The notes beneath the pieces were generated by a model. It was not told the DNA's origin. It did no database searches and saw only the letters and a program-made list of their open reading frames with translations. Of a stretch of DNA of 38,053 bases, positions 17,329 through 24,837 are shown one piece after another. Every line of letters starts with the position of its first letter. Position 1 is the stretch's first letter. Origin of the DNA: Cupriavidus sp. D384 (GTDB taxonomy: Bacteria > Pseudomonadota > Gammaproteobacteria > Burkholderiales > Burkholderiaceae); the NCBI RefSeq assembly GCF_001652915.1, contig NZ_BBQI01000031.1, positions 1 to 38,053 of the forward strand, given 5' to 3'. A program made the position numbers and the translations under genes.

Positions 17329-18297
17329 TTGCCGTCCGATATGATGAACTGGCTGCATTCCATATTTGGGAAGTCCGTGGATTGGAAGCAGGCGTTCATG
17401 CTCAGCATGGTTCCTCTCTTCATCATTGCATTCAGTCTCGAGACCCTGATCAATCGAAGGCGTAGAGCCGAATCGACACTGAACTGGAAAGAGGTGTGGG
17501 CGAACATCGCATTGGGCACCACTTACCAGATCATGGAGCCCCTGGGAGTGGCTCTTGTGACAGGATCCATCTATGCGTGGGTATATTCAAAACGTTTGTT
17601 TGATATCCCGGTGGACGGTTGGACCATTCTCCCAATCATTCTGTCGGTCGAGTTCTGCTACTACTGGTTTCATCGCGCCAGCCATCGAATCCGCTGGTTT
17701 TGGGCGGCGCACGTCGTTCATCATACCGGCGAGAACATGAACTTCACTACGGCGGCACGACAATCGATGCTCAATGTGGTCGCTGGGAGTTTCATCTTTT
17801 TCCTTCCTCCCGTGCTCCTCGGTGTGCCGCCGGCCGCAGTCGCACTCATCCTGGCCGTGAATCTGTCCTATCAGTATTTCATTCATACCGAACTGATCCG
17901 CCGCCTTCCTGGCTGGATTGAGTACATCTTCAATACACCGTCCCATCACCGTGCCCATCATGGCCGAAACGACCAATATATCGACAAGAACTACGGTGGC
18001 ATGTTGATCATTTTCGATCGCATGTTTGGCACTTTCGAAGAAGAACGGGAGACGGTGCAATACGGCATCACCCAACAGATTAAGTCCTACAATATCCTGG
18101 TGCTGAATCTCCACGAGTTTGTCGACATGTGGCGTGACGTGATGTCACCGGGGCCCGTGTGGCAGCGACTGCAACACCTGTGGCGGCCGCCGGAATGGGT
18201 GCGCCGTGGTCATGAACCCATCCACACATGGACGGTGGACAGGAACGAGCCGACCGGCAGTGAGTCGACACCCACTCCGTCAACGTCCGCTACCTGA
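17329..18297 (+). CDS. Membrane fatty acid hydroxylase / sterol desaturase family protein
   Basis: This protein of about 322 residues is an integral membrane di-iron oxygenase-like protein. The histidine clusters that bind the metals are all present: HRASH (115-119), HVVHH (128-132), the isolated His186 and HHRAHH (206-211), set between hydrophobic helices. Members hydroxylate or desaturate lipids, sterol-like or carotenoid substrates. A TTG at 17329 follows AGGAG by 6 bases and is the best start; ATG codons at 17341 and 17344 are alternatives. The DUF4345 gene follows after 10 bases and is probably co-transcribed. The divergent AraC gene is the likely activator. The substrate cannot be deduced. 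Confidence 0.87.
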   Translation: MPSDMMNWLHSIFGKSVDWKQAFMLSMVPLFIIAFSLETLINRRRRAESTLNWKEVWANIALGTTYQIMEPLGVALVTGSIYAWVYSKRLFDIPVDGWTILPIILSVEFCYYWFHRASHRIRWFWAAHVVHHTGENMNFTTAARQSMLNVVAGSFIFFLPPVLLGVPPAAVALILAVNLSYQYFIHTELIRRLPGWIEYIFNTPSHHRAHHGRNDQYIDKNYGGMLIIFDRMFGTFEEERETVQYGITQQIKSYNILVLNLHEFVDMWRDVMSPGPVWQRLQHLWRPPEWVRRGHEPIHTWTVDRNEPTGSESTPTPSTSAT

Positions 18298-18307
18298 GAG
18301 CCAACTC

Positions 18308-18715
18308 ATGCATCGCCTCTCTCAAATATACCTGGCCGTTTCGGCACTGGCTTTCCTGCTAATTGGCTTGCATACGTTTCACGACCCCGCTACGGCAATG
18401 GCGGGCCTCGATATGCAACCCCATTCGGTGAATGCCTTCAATGAGATCCGTGCCAACTACGGTGGCATGCATCTCGGTATCAGTCTGTTGCTGGCCCTGG
18501 GTCTACTCTCGAAGGCGTGGCGAAAGCCCTCGATGTGGATCAACGTCGTGTTCACCAGCGGCCTGGTGCTCGGGCGGCTGGTCAGCATTTCCGCTGACGG
18601 GTGGCCAAATGATCTCGTTCGAATGTTGCTTGGAATCGAAGCAGCAGCGGCATTCACCGGCCTAGCGCTGTTGTGCTTCCTCAACAAACATGATGCGCGC
18701 TCTTCCATGAGATGA
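18308..18715 (+). CDS. DUF4345 family four-helix membrane protein
   Basis: This 135-residue hydrophobic protein has four predicted membrane segments, with the pattern NAFNEIRANYGGMHLGISLLL and a following positively charged loop typical of DUF4345 proteins. The N-terminus MHRLSQIYLAVSALAFLLIG is the first helix. The ATG at 18308 is 10 bases after the hydroxylase stop, so both belong to one transcript. No function is established for the family; pairing with a lipid-modifying oxygenase suggests a membrane accessory role. A hairpin (GCGCTCA-CTT-TGAGCGC, 18716-18732) begins right after the stop codon. Confidence 0.75.
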   Translation: MHRLSQIYLAVSALAFLLIGLHTFHDPATAMAGLDMQPHSVNAFNEIRANYGGMHLGISLLLALGLLSKAWRKPSMWINVVFTSGLVLGRLVSISADGWPNDLVRMLLGIEAAAAFTGLALLCFLNKHDARSSMR

Positions 18716-19102
18716 GCGCTCACTTTGAGCGCCCGCGACGCGTGGACATGAGGTCATCGTTCACCCAGTCCTATCAAGTTAAACTCGCACCGATCAACCT
18801 CCACCTGTCCTGATACCGGTCTTGCGGACAACGCGCGAGATATCCGCGTTGACGGGCTTCACCGCTTTCTAAGCATCCTTTCATCGCGACGGGTCCGACG
18901 CAGCGAAGAGAACGCTAGCTCTCCCGAGAGCAGTCAAGGTGTTGGGGCCTGGCCCCAGTAGAGACTACGGAGGTTGCGTCCAGGACCGTAGTGTTCGGTC
19001 TCTTCTGGGGTCTTTCGATGCCGTGTCTGCAATTGCCACCCTCTGCGAAGTGCTTATTAGCAGGCGCAGATCTTTGCCGGCATCCGGCCGCCATTGTGAG
19101 AG
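18716..19102. other. Gene-free junction with three palindromes
   Basis: No gene is evident. The stretch holds a stem GCGCTCA/TGAGCGC with a 3-base loop at 18716-18732 directly after the DUF4345 stop, a tight GCTCTC-CC-GAGAGC at 18918-18931, and a perfect 15-bp odd palindrome TGGGGCCTGGCCCCA at 18943-18957. None is followed by a T-run. This is the left edge of the mobile-looking segment. Confidence 0.5.
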
Positions 19103-19123
19103 TATAATTTCACGATAGTGAAA
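19103..19123 (+). promoter_or_regulatory. Promoter and operator of the HipB-like regulator
   Basis: A consensus -10 TATAAT at 19103-19108 shares its last T with the inverted repeat TTTCAC-GATA-GTGAAA at 19108-19123. It lies 54 bases before the regulator's ATG. A repressor bound here would cover the transcription start, as expected for autoregulation by a HipB-type protein. Confidence 0.65.
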
Positions 19124-19176
19124 CAACACAGAAAACCGCTCTCCACGCTGGTGTTCCTTTTGCAAGAACGACCTCC

Positions 19177-19512
19177 ATGCCACGACCACTACCTGATCCG
19201 AAGCCACCGTCGCGTGCGACGATTCGCACCATTCACCAACTGGGCGACCGCATTCGAGCAACGCGGGCAGGGAAAAGGATGCCCATTGACCAGGCGGCAA
19301 GACATTGCGGGGTCTCGGTCGGCATGCTGTCCAAGCTCGAGAACGGCAAGGGCGTCAATCTCGAGCACGCCCTGCGTGCGTTGGACGGACTGGGTTTGGC
19401 GATGCTGGTCGTTCCCAGGGCGCATGCGCCTTGGCTTGAACAGGCAGCGGCCCATACGGCCAAGATCGGCGAGGACGCGGCCAGGCGACAGCACGCCTGG
19501 CTGGAAGAGTAG
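19177..19512 (+). CDS. HipB-like XRE-family transcriptional regulator without HipA
   Basis: This 111-residue protein has an XRE helix-turn-helix: LGDRIRATRAGKRMPIDQAARHCGVSVGMLSKLENGKG, then the LEHALRALDGLGLAMLVVP extension that forms the HipB-like dimer strand. HipB proteins repress and neutralise the HipA kinase toxin, encoded immediately downstream. Here the gene ends at 19512 and the next gene is a recombinase in the opposite direction, so no hipA follows. Its promoter holds an inverted repeat overlapping the start site, as in autoregulated antitoxin operons. It may be an antitoxin relic, or a stand-alone regulator. Confidence 0.8.
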   Translation: MPRPLPDPKPPSRATIRTIHQLGDRIRATRAGKRMPIDQAARHCGVSVGMLSKLENGKGVNLEHALRALDGLGLAMLVVPRAHAPWLEQAAAHTAKIGEDAARRQHAWLEE

Positions 19513-19600
19513 TAGAGGCCTGCGATCAGGCTGGGCATCAATCTCTGATGCGATCCCAGATCGGTGCGGAAATGCACTTCGCTTGGTGTGCTGACGCGCC

Positions 19601-20827
19601 TTATGCTTTCCTGATCCATCCGATGCGGTGCCGCTCCTGCGTGGCCTCGTGCCGCGCATCCTCTTCGCTGTGCAGATAGCCGCTCGTCGTCGACAGCGAG
19701 CTGTGCCCAAAGTTGTCGCGCACATAACGCAGGTCGACCTGCTGGTCGGTCATATGCGAGCCGGCGGTGTGGCGCAGCCAGTGGGCCGAGGCGCTGGCCA
19801 GCACCGCGGCCTGCGCCCCCCACTCGGGCCCGCGCGCCCGCAGGCGCTCCGCGGCCATGCCAAACACCTCTTTCAGGATCAGGTGCAGCGCGCCGCGTGA
19901 CAGGGGTTTCTCGCCACCCTCTCTGCCAATCACCGGCAGCACCAGTGGCCGCGTCTCCCCGAACTGCGGGGTAGGCGGCAGGTCGTGGGCGCGACGGTAG
20001 CGCGCGAGTTCGGCAATCAGTTCGTCGGTCGCCGGCACCAGCCGGGTCTTGTTGCCTTTGCCGGTCACCTCGAGCCACCAGCGCTCGATGCCCTGGCCAT
20101 CGCGCCGGCAGAAGAACGCGCCCATGGGGGTCGCCGTCAGCTCGGAGGCGCGCAGGCCGCCCAGATAGAGCACGGTCAGCACCCACCGGCAGCGCGCGGC
20201 GTGCCGGCGTTCCCGCGCGGTCTCGGTCGGCATGGCCGCGACGGTGTCTTTGACCGTTTCCCACAGGTCGTGGCTCAGATAGCGGGTGATGCGCGCTCGG
20301 GTGGGGGCGCGCCGGCGGCGGGCGAGGGCAAGCGGGTTGCCGGCCAGGTAGCCCGCCTCGGTCAGCCAGGCGAACAGCGCGTTCAGGATCACCATCGCGT
20401 GGCGCACGCTGGACGGCGACAGCGGCCCGGCAAACGGGCGCCAGTCGGGGTGGCCGCGTGCAAGCTTCTTGCTGCCGGCCAGCACCCAGCGCGCGGCGGG
20501 TTGCGGATCGGCGAGGAAGCGCTCGTAGGCGAGCAGGTCTTCGTGCGTCAGCGAGGACAAGGGCTTGCCCACCTGGAGCACGGTCCACAGGATCAGCCGC
20601 TCCACCTCGCGGCGATAAGTGGTGAGCGTCGCGGTGCTGTCGGCATAGCGCGCGAGCCAGGCGGTGACGGCGGCCAGGTCGTCGGCCGCGGCGATCCGCG
20701 TGGCGCTGGCGGGCGCGCGGTTGCTGCCGGCCGCGCCGGACAGCGCCGGGGTCAGGCGCAGGCGCTCCAGCGGGGTGGGAAGCGGGGCGGCCAGGCCATC
20801 CAAAGGTTTAATCGGGAGCAGTTCCAT
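19601..20827 (-). CDS. Tyrosine recombinase, TnpS-like
   Basis: This 408-residue site-specific recombinase has the full catalytic set: Arg226 in LGGLRASEL, Lys257 in TGKGNKTRLVP, His349 and Arg352 in AHWLRHTAGSHM, His375 in FGHSSLSTTSGYLH, and the nucleophile Tyr384. The N-terminal half is the core-binding SAM-like domain (TLTTYRREVERLILW to DWRPFAGPLSPSS). I use the ATG at 20827. GC content is visibly higher than in neighbouring genes. It is divergent from a KfrA/TnpT-like gene, with repeated sites between. This is the layout of the TnpS/TnpT resolution modules of Tn4651-type transposons, although those recombinases are shorter. An integrase role in an element is the alternative. Confidence 0.9.
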   Translation of the reverse strand: MELLPIKPLDGLAAPLPTPLERLRLTPALSGAAGSNRAPASATRIAAADDLAAVTAWLARYADSTATLTTYRREVERLILWTVLQVGKPLSSLTHEDLLAYERFLADPQPAARWVLAGSKKLARGHPDWRPFAGPLSPSSVRHAMVILNALFAWLTEAGYLAGNPLALARRRRAPTRARITRYLSHDLWETVKDTVAAMPTETARERRHAARCRWVLTVLYLGGLRASELTATPMGAFFCRRDGQGIERWWLEVTGKGNKTRLVPATDELIAELARYRRAHDLPPTPQFGETRPLVLPVIGREGGEKPLSRGALHLILKEVFGMAAERLRARGPEWGAQAAVLASASAHWLRHTAGSHMTDQQVDLRYVRDNFGHSSLSTTSGYLHSEEDARHEATQERHRIGWIRKA

Positions 20828-20852
20828 GGTGTATCGGCCTAAGCGTCGGTTT

Positions 20853-21206
20853 GCACAAATTTGTTCCCGCTGGTCGCACGCCAGCAAGCCGATTGCAGGG
20901 CGATGGTAACAATATTGCGTCGAGAAACGCTGCAAGAAATTGTTCCCCCAGCCGACACTTGAAGCAATTTTGTACCTTCCCCCAACGCATCGGTCCGTCG
21001 TCAGCCTTCACCCCGCCGACGGCGCGGGGCGATCCGATGGACGGGATTCAGCTGCGCAAAGCGATGACGTTCGCCGTCAGGCGTGCCACGCAAGCTAGCC
21101 GAGTCACGCCGCGCCTGCCGCCGGTGCGTGCGCTCCAGCGCGCCAGCCAGGCGTGCCCATGGGGGTCGGGAACAAAATTCTGCAAAAAGAGGGCACAAAT
21201 TTATGC
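20853..21206. repeat. Cluster of 16-bp repeats, candidate recombination site
   Basis: Copies of a motif near GCANAAATTTGTTCCC occur at 20853-20868, 20932-20947 and, shifted, 20961-20976 on the plus strand, and in reverse at 20905-20918, 21168-21183 and 21191-21206. The reverse copy GGTAACAATATTGC and the forward copy GCAAGAAATTGTTCCC flank a 13-base centre (20919-20931), like the paired arms of a tyrosine recombinase core site; the others would be accessory sites. Confidence 0.7.
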
Positions 21207-21245
21207 ATACCGACAGGGGCAGCGTGGGGAGGCGATTCGAGCCAA

Positions 21246-21316
21246 TATTATAGACATAAGCGTACTTATGTCTAAACTTTTACACGAATCTTGTTATCCA
21301 CTACGTATTACGTAGT
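21246..21316 (+). promoter_or_regulatory. Two long perfect palindromes before the KfrA/TnpT-like gene
   Basis: TAGACATAAG-CGTA-CTTATGTCTA at 21251-21274 has perfect 10-bp arms and abuts a -10-like TATTAT at 21246-21251. ACTACGTATTACGTAGT at 21300-21316 is a perfect 17-bp odd palindrome. Both lie between the repeat cluster and the ATG at 21354, so they are operator candidates for autoregulation. Confidence 0.6.
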
Positions 21317-21353
21317 AATATTTAACTCTGAATGTCCAAAAAGGTGCTCGACC

Positions 21354-22385
21354 ATGACGCCAGACGCTGTAGATCCCCTTCGCCTCGAAGCCGAGGTCGA
21401 GCAGTTGCGGCACCTTCACGCCGACACGCGCACGCTCTACCGCGAGGTGTGCGGGCTGCTGTTCTTTCGCTACGGCATCACGCCCACCACCAACAAGCTC
21501 TATCAACTGGTGCGCAAGGGCAGCATGGGCACGCCGGCCCAGGCGCTGCAGCAGTTCTGGCAAGACCTGCGCGCCCGTTCGCGGGTCACGATTGACCATC
21601 CCGATCTCCCCGACAGCCTGAAGCAGGTGGCTGCCGACGCCGTCCAGACCATCTGGCGCGCCGCCGGCGAAGCCGTCTTGGCCGAACTCGCCGCGACGCG
21701 CCAAGACATAGAGGCGCAGGAGCAAGTCGTCGCGGCCGAGCGGGATGCCGCGCAGATGGCTTTCGCCGACGCTCAAGCCGCGCTCACCGCGCTCGAGCGC
21801 GAGCGCGAGGCGTTGCGGGCTGAATGCCGCCAGTTGCAGGAGCAGGTGGCGCAGGCGCGCGGCGCCGAAGCAGCCGCATCGACGCACCGGGAGGCCTTGC
21901 AGAGCGAACTGCTGGCGGCGCGCGAGCAGGCGGGCGCCGCGCGCAGTGATTTCCTGGCGGAGCTGGAGCGCATGCGCGAGCAACTCGAAGCGATGGAGGC
22001 GCGCGGGGACGCTGCCGTGCGGCGTGCCCAACTGGAATTGGACCAGGAACGCACGGCGCGGCGCCAGAGTGACCGGGGACTCGATGCGGCGCGGGTGGAG
22101 GTGGATCGCTTGCGCGACATGCAGCGGCAGGAAGCGGTGGCCGCGGCCGAAGCGCTGGGTAGTTGGCAAGCCCAGGCGCAGGCGGCGCAGGTACGTTGCG
22201 CGGCGCTGCAGGACGCGCAGGAGAGCGGACAGCAACAACTGGGTGCCGCCCAGGAGGCCTTGGCAGAAATGACCCGGCGGGCCGAGCGTGCCGAGACTGA
22301 ACGGGACCTGTCGCGCGAGTTGCTGGGCAATTGGCGCGACGGCGCCAAGGTGCGATCCGGGGCACGGCGCAAGGCCGCCGCCTAA
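21354..22385 (+). CDS. KfrA/TnpT-like coiled-coil DNA-binding protein
   Basis: This 343-residue protein has a KfrA-type N-terminal DNA-binding domain (about 10-110: LYREVCGLLFFRYGITPTTNKLYQLVRKGSMGTPAQ), then a long alpha-helical coiled coil rich in Ala, Glu, Gln and Arg to about residue 325, and a basic tail. KfrA is a plasmid DNA-binding protein, and TnpT of Tn4651-type elements has the same plan and a similar length (about 330 residues), acting with the TnpS recombinase at the resolution site. The ATG at 21354 is used; the longer frame from 21291 runs through an operator palindrome. It is divergent from the recombinase. GC and codon use match the recombinase, so the pair moved together. 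Confidence 0.85.
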   Translation: MTPDAVDPLRLEAEVEQLRHLHADTRTLYREVCGLLFFRYGITPTTNKLYQLVRKGSMGTPAQALQQFWQDLRARSRVTIDHPDLPDSLKQVAADAVQTIWRAAGEAVLAELAATRQDIEAQEQVVAAERDAAQMAFADAQAALTALEREREALRAECRQLQEQVAQARGAEAAASTHREALQSELLAAREQAGAARSDFLAELERMREQLEAMEARGDAAVRRAQLELDQERTARRQSDRGLDAARVEVDRLRDMQRQEAVAAAEALGSWQAQAQAAQVRCAALQDAQESGQQQLGAAQEALAEMTRRAERAETERDLSRELLGNWRDGAKVRSGARRKAAA

Positions 22386-22404
22386 CCGCTTCGAGCCACC
22401 GCCC

Positions 22405-22646
22405 ATGCACGCGCCCCATGAGATTGCCCGCGCCGACGCCATTCGCTGGGTGCGTATCAAGATGGCGCAATCGGGCCTGACACTGGCCGATTTATTGGCG
22501 GCCGGCTGTTTCGCGCCCACAGCGGCACGGCCACGCTACCGCAAAATGCCGAGGGGCAAACCTGGGATGGGCGAGGGGAGCGTCCCGACTGGTTTCAGCG
22601 GGCCATCAACGCCGGACAGCAGCCGGAATTCTTTCAGATCGACTGA
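22405..22646 (+). pseudogene. H-NS family DNA-binding protein gene with a one-base frameshift
   Basis: From the ATG at 22405 the frame reads MHAPHEIARADAIRWVRIKM then GLTLADLLAAGCFAP up to PRYRK. It should continue into the H-NS DNA-binding domain, but that domain is one frame over: NAEGQTWDGRGERPDWF to QQPEFFQID with TGA at 22644-22646. The break falls in the run AAAA at 22543-22546; one extra A would restore an 80-residue protein. It begins 20 bases after the KfrA/TnpT-like gene, so it was probably its operon partner, silencing incoming DNA. A sequencing error or slippage at the A-run is possible. Confidence 0.75.
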
Positions 22647-22671
22647 GGAATCTGCGCCAAACGCCCCTGGC

Positions 22672-22935
22672 TCAATGACGCGGGGCGCGCTTGCGCGGGG
22701 GCGTCACGTCTGGCACGCGAAACAGTTCCGCGACCGGGACTTCCAGGGCGAGCGCCAGCCGTTCAATGACGTCGATCGACAAATTGCGGGCCGCCCTTTC
22801 GACGTGTGCCAGAAACGAACGGTCCATGTCCGCTTGCCAGGCCAGATCTTCCTGCGTCCATGCATAGGCCGCGCGCAGTCGCCGAATATTCAGGGCGAGC
22901 AATTCACGAGCGGAGGGCTGATGGACACGGGACAT
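22672..22935 (-). CDS. Small XRE-family transcriptional regulator
   Basis: This 87-residue protein is almost entirely an XRE helix-turn-helix: ALNIRRLRAAYAWTQEDLAWQADMDRSFLAHVERAARNLSIDVIERLALALEVPVAELF, with a basic tail. The ATG at 22935 starts the conserved part. It is convergent with the frameshifted H-NS gene and divergent from the HAD gene about 330 bases away. Such regulators are common in mobile elements. The spacer upstream contains one copy of a 16-bp direct repeat (22973-22988), which could be its site. Confidence 0.85.
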   Translation of the reverse strand: MSRVHQPSARELLALNIRRLRAAYAWTQEDLAWQADMDRSFLAHVERAARNLSIDVIERLALALEVPVAELFRVPDVTPPRKRAPRH

Positions 22936-22972
22936 GCGTCCATATTGCGGACCGTTCCCTTATCTGTCAGTG

Positions 22973-23089
22973 GTCGTTGAGTCACAATATTTTCCTGCTA
23001 TATAAGCTCGCCGTTTCCATGAAAGACAAGGCTTTCCGAACATATTCTTGCGTCAAGGTCTTCTCATTCTGTAGTCGTTGAGACACAAT
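22973..23089. repeat. Pair of 16-bp direct repeats 101 bp apart
   Basis: GTCGTTGAGTCACAAT at 22973-22988 and GTCGTTGAGACACAAT at 23074-23089 differ at one base. They flank an AT-rich stretch in the gene-free interval 22936-23265. They could be operator sites of the divergent XRE regulator, or an insertion scar. Confidence 0.5.
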
Positions 23090-23265
23090 GCCGCCTTTGC
23101 AGCGGCCCTTAACCAAGGGCTTCGCGCGGCGTCACACTGCTGCGCACACCGATCGCCGCCCCGCGCGCATAGCACCGAGAGGGCCTGCCGCCGAACGGCG
23201 GATCTGGGGCGGCAGGCACGAGCGGCTACGCATTGCCCTGCGTCAGCGCAACGACACGATGCACG

Positions 23266-23796
23266 ATGATTTTGTTTCTGGACTACGACGGTGTTCTGCA
23301 CCCCGATGCGGCCTATCTGGTCAATGGCCGGCCTCAATTGCGTGCGGCAGGCTCGCTGTTCATGTGGGCGCCGATTCTCGTGGAAGCTCTCGCCCCCTAT
23401 CCCCAGGTCCAGATTGTTCTCTCCACGTCGTGGGTGCGCGTGCTCAAGAGCTTCAGCCGAACCCAAGCCTATCTGCCCGCTGCGTTGCAGGCGCGCGTGA
23501 TCGGCGCTACTTGGCATTCGGCCATGGCGCGACACCATGAGGGTGCGCACCGCATCGACGCGAGCTGGTTCAGCGAACTCACGCGGTATGCCCAGATCGC
23601 GCGATACGTTGCGCGATCTGGGCTGCGGGCCGAACATTGGCTGGCCATCGACGACGACAGCGAGGGCTGGCCCGTCGCGCTGCGCGACCACTTGGTCGAG
23701 ACGGATGGGGCGCTGGGGCTTGCGAGCGCGTCGACACGGTGCGACCTGACCCAGCGACTGCAGGGGATGGCCGCAAGCACGCTCAGCGGGAAGTGA
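23266..23796 (+). CDS. HAD-like (HAD_18 type) hydrolase
   Basis: This 176-residue protein has the HAD catalytic opening ILFLDYDGVLHPD with Asp6 and Asp8, a motif II-like VLSTSW near 56-61, and a C-terminal WLAIDDDSEGWP. This is the short, capless HAD type often found beside mobile genes; a phosphatase activity is likely but the substrate is unknown. The ATG at 23266 gives the standard N-terminus; an upstream ATG at 23259 is out of frame. A perfect 12-bp inverted repeat (23591-23602 and 23611-23622) lies inside the gene. The stop is 5 bases before the next gene, implying an operon with the three genes that follow. Confidence 0.8.
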   Translation: MILFLDYDGVLHPDAAYLVNGRPQLRAAGSLFMWAPILVEALAPYPQVQIVLSTSWVRVLKSFSRTQAYLPAALQARVIGATWHSAMARHHEGAHRIDASWFSELTRYAQIARYVARSGLRAEHWLAIDDDSEGWPVALRDHLVETDGALGLASASTRCDLTQRLQGMAASTLSGK

Positions 23797-23801
23797 ACAC
23801 C

Positions 23802-24125
23802 ATGCTACGCGTGACCGTGGAACTCATTCCAGACGGACAGGAAGACTGCCGCCGAACACTTGGGCAGCTTGAGATCGAGAACATCGCGGGCGATTCGCTG
23901 GTGACCGGTGCCTACCGAATCGTCATGGACGAGTTCGATGCGCGGGGCCCGGGGCCGCGCACAACGTTCCGGACCATCGCATCGCTAGACAATGTGGAAC
24001 GGGACCTCGTTCGCCCAATGCAATTGGTCGGCATGGCGCTTAGCGTCGTGGCACCGGTTAAGCGCACGATGCATCGTTCGGAGGACGTGCCGCAGGGCAC
24101 CGTGCTATCGCGCGAGTCGATCTAA
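23802..24125 (+). CDS. Hypothetical protein, operon partner of the HAD gene
   Basis: I do not recognise this 107-residue protein. It begins MLRVTVELIPDGQEDCRRTL with two beta strands, continues with LGQLEIENIAGDSLVTGAYRIVMDEF, and has a mixed hydrophobic and charged C-terminus with no signal peptide or membrane segment. It is probably a small soluble alpha/beta protein. Spacing of 5 bases to the HAD gene and 29 to the next supports one transcript. Confidence 0.6.
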   Translation: MLRVTVELIPDGQEDCRRTLGQLEIENIAGDSLVTGAYRIVMDEFDARGPGPRTTFRTIASLDNVERDLVRPMQLVGMALSVVAPVKRTMHRSEDVPQGTVLSRESI

Positions 24126-24154
24126 GACGGTTTCGAGTTGCTGGGAGGGGTACC

Positions 24155-24790
24155 ATGGCTGAAAAATTTGTATTCCGAGACCTGGCGTTTCGCGCGGGTG
24201 CACACCTATGGTCCAACCCCAAACTGCGCGGCACCCCGGCGGAAATCCCTATCATCCTCGCGCGTCCGACCCTGTTTGATGTGGTCCAACTCGCCCAACG
24301 CTACCCGCTGGAAACGTTGTACCGGGCGAATCGCCGGCTCCGGGCGACCCGGGAGATTTCCGAGCGCCAGTTTCTTCGCACGCAGGAGATTCTGCGCAAC
24401 ATCCAACGCGCAAAGAATGATGGTGCGCTCAGTTGCGAAGATTGCGTGACGGCGGTGACCGTAGGTTACGAAGATCCTCCGAGGGAGGAACGAACGTCGA
24501 CACCAGCGCAACGACACTGCGCATTGGCGAATTGGTTGCCGGGCGGACTGCAAACCATCAAATCTGAACCCGAAGAATACATCCGCCTTGACGACGTGCC
24601 GTCGGAGTTCACGGTGCCTCTCCGTCGATGGCTACGGTGGCAACTCGATTGCGCGCCGGGCCAGTCGTCGGGGTGGCTGATCGATACGCCTGACGGCCAG
24701 GGTCTCTCACACGGCGGATGGTGCGCTTTCCTGTCCTGGCTAACCGACGCCTTGCTTTGTCGATTAGATCAAATCGAAGTTGGTATGTGA
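24155..24790 (+). CDS. Hypothetical protein of mobile segment
   Basis: I do not recognise this 211-residue soluble protein. GGGAGGGG precedes the ATG at 24155. The N-terminal third has a beta-rich start, then LFDVVQLAQRYPLETLYRANRRLRATREIS, which looks helical and could bind nucleic acid or protein. SCEDC near residue 94 has two closely spaced cysteines. A tryptophan-rich C-terminus (RRWLRWQLDC, GWCAFLSWL) follows. No catalytic motif is visible. It lies in the HAD-led cluster. Confidence 0.55.
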   Translation: MAEKFVFRDLAFRAGAHLWSNPKLRGTPAEIPIILARPTLFDVVQLAQRYPLETLYRANRRLRATREISERQFLRTQEILRNIQRAKNDGALSCEDCVTAVTVGYEDPPREERTSTPAQRHCALANWLPGGLQTIKSEPEEYIRLDDVPSEFTVPLRRWLRWQLDCAPGQSSGWLIDTPDGQGLSHGGWCAFLSWLTDALLCRLDQIEVGM

Positions 24791-24837
24791 CGAGCATCGC
24801 TCCGCCGCCGCTTCGACAACTTTCATGTAGCCGTCCG

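Noticed and set aside
17587..18114. 175-codon frame antisense to the membrane hydroxylase
   Set aside because: The plus strand encodes the complete histidine clusters, and the antisense frame has no motif.
19233..20588. 451-codon minus-strand frame overlapping the recombinase in another frame
   Set aside because: Pro/Arg/Ala-rich sequence typical of an out-of-frame translation of GC-rich DNA.
19985..20842. Open frame of 285 codons antisense to the recombinase
   Set aside because: High GC leaves long open frames on the opposite strand. The recombinase frame has all catalytic residues, while this one is low-complexity Gly/Ala/Arg without known motifs.
21294..22520. Open frame of 408 codons antisense to the KfrA/TnpT-like gene
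   Set aside because: It mirrors the coiled-coil coding sequence and has biased Leu/Arg/Gln composition with no family resemblance.
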